Below are positions 6,838 to 8,938 of a stretch of 8,938 nt of DNA, one piece after another; positions within the stretch are counted from its first letter, which is position 1, and each line of letters opens with the position of its first letter. The DNA comes from Collinsella sp. AF02-46-1 (GTDB lineage: Bacteria > Actinomycetota > Coriobacteriia > Coriobacteriales > Coriobacteriaceae). The stretch lies in the NCBI GenBank assembly GCA_934876235.1, contig CAKXKM010000074.1, positions 1-8,938 of the forward strand, read 5' to 3'. The notes below the pieces were generated by a model that worked only from the letters and a program-made list of their open reading frames with translations, made no database searches and was not told the origin of the DNA. The position numbers and the translations under genes were made by a program.

Positions 6838-7017
6838 ATGCCCGTACCTAAACAAAAGCAGGGTCGTATCCGCACTCACACCCGTCGTTCCGCCAACATG
6901 AAGATCTCGGCTGCGGCTCAGTCCACGTGCCCCCGTTGCGGCGCTGTCAAGCTTCCGCACCACGTGTGCCCCAGCTGCGGTTTCTACAAGGACCGCGAGG
7001 TTATCGTTACCGAGTAA
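6838..7017 (+). CDS. rpmF: Large ribosomal subunit protein bL32 (C+ zinc-ribbon form)
   Basis: This 59-aa protein begins MPVPKQKQGRIRTHTRRSAN, the basic rRNA-binding N-terminus of bL32. It carries a complete zinc ribbon: C31-P-R-C34 and C44-P-S-C47, with HHV before the second pair. This is therefore the zinc-binding (C+) paralogue type rather than a Cys-less (C-) form. The ribosome site AAGGAAGG (6825-6832) is five bases before the ATG. It follows yceD, the classic partner in many bacteria, after a 64-base gap with its own promoter-like element. The last codons form the left arm of an inverted repeat that extends into the plsX leader. Confidence 0.97.
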   Translation: MPVPKQKQGRIRTHTRRSANMKISAAAQSTCPRCGAVKLPHHVCPSCGFYKDREVIVTE

Positions 7018-7022
7018 CGGTA
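7002..7022 (+). repeat. Inverted repeat across the rpmF stop codon, possible operator
   Basis: CGTTAC (7005-7010) and GTAACG (7014-7019) are perfect complements around CGA. Outward, T7002-A7022 and A7003-T7021 also pair and T7004-G7020 is a wobble, giving nine positions per arm. The right arm touches the -10-like TATACT (7021-7026). It could be an operator for plsX or a small hairpin. It has no T-run, so it is not a terminator. Confidence 0.4.
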
Positions 7023-7026
7023 TACT
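7021..7026 (+). promoter_or_regulatory. Candidate -10 for plsX
   Basis: TATACT matches TATAAT at five of six positions and begins four bases after the rpmF stop. No good -35 is found at 16-18 bp. If used, the transcript starts near 7033 and its leader contains both hairpins at 7041-7054 and 7058-7084. Weak evidence on sequence alone. Confidence 0.3.
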
Positions 7027-7040
7027 CTGGATGCGATGCC

Positions 7041-7054
7041 GTTCCAAATGGAAC
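7041..7054 (+). other. Short hairpin in the plsX leader
   Basis: GTTCC (7041-7045) pairs perfectly with GGAAC (7050-7054) around AAAT. It stands three bases before the terminator-like stem. It may be a passive fold or part of an alternative structure with that stem. Confidence 0.45.
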
Positions 7055-7057
7055 CAC

Positions 7058-7089
7058 AATGGCCGGCTCAATGAGTCGGCCATTTTTGT
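7058..7089 (+). terminator. Intrinsic terminator or attenuator between rpmF and plsX
   Basis: A stem of 12 bp (7058-7069 with 7073-7084, one G-T wobble) has a three-base loop AAT and ends in TTTTTGT (7083-7089). Taken alone it is a good terminator for rpmF transcripts. Its T-run is only two bases before the plsX ribosome site, leaving almost no room for a downstream promoter. plsX would then depend on read-through or on regulated termination. Confidence 0.8.
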
Positions 7090-7091
7090 AT

Positions 7092-7097
7092 AAGGAG
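7092..7097 (+). promoter_or_regulatory. Ribosome binding site fixing the plsX start
   Basis: AAGGAG is seven bases before ATG 7105. The in-frame ATG at 7099 is only one base from it and cannot be used efficiently. Confidence 0.85.
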
Positions 7098-7104
7098 TAT
7101 GTAT

Positions 7105-8124
7105 ATGAGTAACGTTCGCGTTTGTGTAGACGTTGTGGGCGGAGACGAGAAACCTCAGGTTGTTCTCGATGGTATCGAGGCTGCACTTGCCGCCGATCCC
7201 GATATCGAGGTCCTGGCAGTCGGTCCCGCCGAAATCGTCAATCTCTTTGCCGCGGCCCATGCACGTGTGGAGGCTCTGGAAGCCCCTGACATTATCGCCA
7301 TGGATGACGATCCCATTCGCGCCGTGATGACCAAGCGCAAGTCCTCGATCGTGCTTGCCTGCCGCGCCATCAAAAAGGGCAACGCGGACGCGTTTTTCTC
7401 CGCCGGCTCCACCGGCGCCATGACCGCTGCCGCGACCGCCTACGTCACACCGTTTAGATATATGGCCGAAGGCAAGAAGCAGCCGGTGCGCCCCTGTTTG
7501 ACCAATGCGCTGCCCAATCGTGCCGGCGGCCTGACGGTGCTGTGCGACATGGGCGCCAACCCCGATGTCGAGGTGGACGACATGGTGCGTTTTGCCCAGA
7601 TGGGTAGCGCTTATGCCCGCGTTGTCCTGGGCATCGAGCATCCTCGCGTGGGCTTGCTTGCCAATGGCACCGAGGACGAGAAGGGCTCCAACTTTACCAA
7701 GGCCTGCTTCCCGGCCATGAAAGCCGCCGTTCCCGGCTTTGTGGGTAACTGCGAAGGCACCGATCTTACGTCGGGCAATTTTGACGTCGTGGTCGCCGAC
7801 GGCATGTCGGGCAACATTGCGCTCAAGGCCACCGAGGGCGCTGCCAAGTTTTTGTTGCAGGAGCTCAAGGGCGTCTTTATGTCTTCGCTTGGCACCAAGA
7901 TCGCCGCGCTGCTCATTAAAAAGCAGATGCGTGAGATAAAGGCCAAGCTCTCTGGCGACGCCAAGGGCGGCGCGATTCTTTTGGGCCTGCGCGGCGTGGT
8001 TCTGATCGGCCATGGCGCCACCTCGGTCGAAGCTGTTAAAAACGGTACGCTTGCGGCGGCCGAAGCCGTGCGCGCCGGGCTGGTCGAGAATGTCGCCAAC
8101 TCCATGGACGGCATCGTTTTGTAA
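7105..8124 (+). CDS. plsX: Phosphate acyltransferase PlsX (acyl-ACP:phosphate)
   Basis: This 339-aa peripheral enzyme converts acyl-ACP and phosphate to acyl-phosphate, which PlsY then uses to acylate glycerol-3-phosphate in phosphatidic acid synthesis. Visible family blocks are VDVVGGDEKPQ (8-18), AFFSAGSTGAMTA (96-108), LCDMGANPDV (146-155), LLANGTEDEKGS (184-195), VGNCEGTDL (213-221) with DVVVADGMSGNIALKATEG (227-245), and GGAILLGLRGVVLIGHGAT (288-306). The length matches the family. The first block reads DVVGGD where most PlsX have DAMGGD, a mild change. ATG 7105 was chosen over 7099 from ribosome-site spacing. The neighbour acpP encodes the carrier of its substrate; fabD, fabG and fabH, which often lie between the two, are absent. 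Confidence 0.96.
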   Translation: MSNVRVCVDVVGGDEKPQVVLDGIEAALAADPDIEVLAVGPAEIVNLFAAAHARVEALEAPDIIAMDDDPIRAVMTKRKSSIVLACRAIKKGNADAFFSAGSTGAMTAAATAYVTPFRYMAEGKKQPVRPCLTNALPNRAGGLTVLCDMGANPDVEVDDMVRFAQMGSAYARVVLGIEHPRVGLLANGTEDEKGSNFTKACFPAMKAAVPGFVGNCEGTDLTSGNFDVVVADGMSGNIALKATEGAAKFLLQELKGVFMSSLGTKIAALLIKKQMREIKAKLSGDAKGGAILLGLRGVVLIGHGATSVEAVKNGTLAAAEAVRAGLVENVANSMDGIVL

Positions 8125-8139
8125 GAGCGAGTTAGAGCG
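8122..8139 (+). repeat. Short direct repeat at the plsX stop, one helical turn apart
   Basis: TAAGAGCG (8122-8129, starting with the plsX stop codon) and TTAGAGCG (8132-8139) match at seven of eight bases with a 10-bp period. That spacing would put both on the same DNA face, as for a dimeric regulator, but repeats this short arise by chance. Confidence 0.2.
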
Positions 8140-8171
8140 CTGTTATGTGCCTCGCGGCCTGCTTCGTGGGG

Positions 8172-8177
8172 TAGAAT
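8172..8177 (+). promoter_or_regulatory. Candidate -10 for acpP
   Basis: TAGAAT matches TATAAT at five of six positions and follows GTGGGG, similar to the TGTGG that precedes the other putative -10s in this window. No clear -35 is present. The transcript would begin near 8184, seven bases before a perfect palindrome. Confidence 0.35.
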
Positions 8178-8190
8178 CAGAACCGTGTCT

Positions 8191-8212
8191 TGGTACCGCC
8201 CGGGCGGTACCA
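8191..8212 (+). repeat. Perfect 22-bp palindrome in the plsX-acpP gap; hairpin with T-rich tail
   Basis: The left half TGGTACCGCCC (8191-8201) is the exact reverse complement of the right half (8202-8212). As RNA it gives a nine-pair, GC-rich stem with a CCGG loop, followed by TTCTTTT (8213-8219). It could terminate plsX transcripts, attenuate acpP, stabilise the acpP 5' end, or serve as a protein-binding site as DNA. The arrangement alone does not decide. Confidence 0.7.
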
Positions 8213-8248
8213 TTCTTTTGGTATTCATGCACTATGAGAGGAAGCGCT

Positions 8249-8491
8249 ATGGACCGCTCCGAAATCTTCGACAAGATCGCCGAGGTCGCTGCTGACGTTC
8301 TGGGCGTCGATGTTGCCGAAATTAGCGATGAGACCACCTTTGACGATCTCGATGCCAACTCGCTCGAGCGCCTGCAGCTGGTTACGGCTATCGAGGACGA
8401 GTTCAACCTCGAGATCGATGACGAGACTCTGCTCTCGCTCAACTCTGTCGCCGACGCCGTCGACGCGATTGAAAACGCCAGGGAGGCCTAG
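8249..8491 (+). CDS. acpP: Acyl carrier protein AcpP (NSL instead of DSL at the phosphopantetheine site)
   Basis: This 80-aa, very acidic small protein is the carrier for acyl chains in type II fatty acid synthesis and the source of acyl groups for PlsX. The start ATG 8249 has AGAGGA (8237-8242) six bases upstream. Helix I is FDKIAEVAADVLGV (7-20). TTFDDLDANSLERLQLVTAIEDEF (29-52, read in parts) contains Ser38, the expected 4'-phosphopantetheine attachment site. Family members normally have Asp-Ser-Leu there, and this one has Asn37-Ser38-Leu39. Helix II then reads ERLQLV where VEL-type motifs are usual. The C-terminal part is IDDETLLSLNSVADAVDAIE (56-75), typical of ACP helices III and IV. 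plsX upstream and rnc downstream are the common acpP neighbours, so this is the likely primary ACP. A specialised ACP is a less likely alternative. Confidence 0.93.
   Translation: MDRSEIFDKIAEVAADVLGVDVAEISDETTFDDLDANSLERLQLVTAIEDEFNLEIDDETLLSLNSVADAVDAIENAREA
8481..8486 (+). promoter_or_regulatory. Ribosome binding site for rnc inside the end of acpP
   Basis: GGGAGG lies eight bases before TTG 8495, which begins three bases after the acpP stop. The next in-frame TTG (8501) is 14 bases away and less favourable. No ATG or GTG lies near the expected start. Confidence 0.7.
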
Positions 8492-8494
8492 GTC

Positions 8495-8938
8495 TTGGCT
8501 TTGTCTGAACGACTTACGCGTGCCCAGGAAATTCTGGGCCACGAGTTCAATAATAAGGTGCTTCTGCGCGCGGCGCTTACGCATCCCTCGGCAGTCGAGG
8601 GCCAGCCGGTTTCTGCCAGCTATGAGCGCCTTGAGTTCTTGGGCGATTCCATTTTGGGCGCCGTCGTCGCCCGTTCGCTCTTTGAGTCCTATCCCGAGTT
8701 TGACGAGGGCAAGCTCACGCGCCTGAAGGTGTCGCTTGTCTCGGGCGCTACGCTATCCGAGGTGTCGCATGAGCTGGGCATCGACGACATCATCATCTTT
8801 GGTGCCTCCGAGACCGGTACCGGCGCGCGCGGCCTGCACTCGGCGCTCGAGAACGTCTACGAGTCGCTCGTGGGTGCGCTGTACCTGGATGCCGGCTGGG
8901 ATGTTGCGGGGTATTTTATACATAGTTCGCTCAAAACG
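8495..8938 (+). CDS. rnc: Ribonuclease III, 5' part (runs off the window edge)
   Basis: The first 148 codons of RNase III are present. The enzyme is a dimeric double-strand RNA endonuclease that processes pre-rRNA and structured mRNAs. TTG 8495 is chosen as start from GGGAGG eight bases upstream. The nuclease domain shows ALTHPS (27-32), the family signature ERLEFLGDS (44-52; metal ligands Glu47 and Asp51), and LTRLKVSLVS (74-83). The second acidic cluster reads ENVYESLVGALYLD (119-132). The usual form is ADxxEAxxGAxYLD, so the first Asp (E. coli Asp114) is Asn120 here while the essential Glu (E. coli Glu117) is retained as Glu123. The C-terminal dsRNA-binding domain lies beyond the window. 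Three bases separate it from acpP, and it is probably translated from the acpP transcript. Confidence 0.95.
   Translation, partial: MALSERLTRAQEILGHEFNNKVLLRAALTHPSAVEGQPVSASYERLEFLGDSILGAVVARSLFESYPEFDEGKLTRLKVSLVSGATLSEVSHELGIDDIIIFGASETGTGARGLHSALENVYESLVGALYLDAGWDVAGYFIHSSLKT

Noticed and set aside
7002..7089. FapR or FabT operator before plsX
   Set aside because: The inverted repeats present do not match the TTAGTACC-type or TTTGATTATCAAA-type consensus as I recall them, and no such regulator gene is nearby.
6790..8013. Open frame of 407 codons on the minus strand opposite rpmF and plsX
   Set aside because: It lies antisense to well-supported genes, spans a terminator and intergenic DNA, and its translation has no recognisable motif. 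Long antisense frames are expected opposite genes with strong G/C third-position bias.
1..8938. CRISPR array, insertion sequence, toxin-antitoxin pair or defence genes
   Set aside because: No spaced direct-repeat series, transposase motif, terminal repeats or small unassigned gene pairs were found. Every sizeable frame on the plus strand is assigned to a known family.

Overview
The window is a compact, almost entirely plus-strand housekeeping block from a moderately high-GC bacterium. Gene content and order point to Actinomycetota, most probably class Coriobacteriia (Collinsella-like). The strongest pointer is the trio of a SepIVA-like coiled-coil gene, a DUF177/YceD gene and, further on, rnc. 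This recalls the mycobacterial Rv2927c-Rv2926c-rnc neighbourhood. The left and right parts recall the Bacillus yloU-yloV-recG-(fapR)-plsX-...-acpA-rnc order. The taxon is my inference from synteny and composition, not from a database match.

Layout. A tRNA-Asn(GUU) with its own intrinsic terminator opens the window (8-118). After a candidate promoter region comes a tightly packed run: yloU (Asp23/Gls24 family), fakA/yloV (fatty-acid kinase ATPase subunit), recG, rsmD and coaD. recG/rsmD and rsmD/coaD overlap by a few bases, so this is probably one operon. A short gap with an extended -10 element precedes the SepIVA-like gene, which overlaps the DUF177 gene by one base. rpmF (59 aa, C+ zinc-ribbon L32) follows, again with an extended -10 in front. 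Then come plsX, acpP and the 5' 148 codons of rnc, which runs off the right edge.

How the genes fit together. Two genes concern acyl-phosphate: FakA phosphorylates exogenous fatty acids held by FakB (not in this window), and PlsX makes acyl-phosphate from acyl-ACP. AcpP supplies the carrier. CoaD makes dephospho-CoA, the precursor of CoA and so of the 4'-phosphopantetheine on AcpP. RsmD, DUF177 (linked elsewhere to 23S rRNA accumulation), RpmF and RNase III belong to ribosome production. RecG serves replication-fork repair, and the SepIVA-like protein probably serves cell envelope or division.

I found no mobile element, CRISPR array, toxin-antitoxin pair or defence system. No new multi-gene system is evident. 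The parts worth a second look are regulatory and residue-level: hairpin plus T-run structures in the leaders of both plsX and acpP, including a perfect 22-bp palindrome; an inverted repeat overlapping a putative -10 at the rpmF/plsX junction; an AcpP whose DSL motif reads NSL; and an RNase III with Asn at a normally Asp active-site position. There is no gene-free stretch longer than 300 bases.
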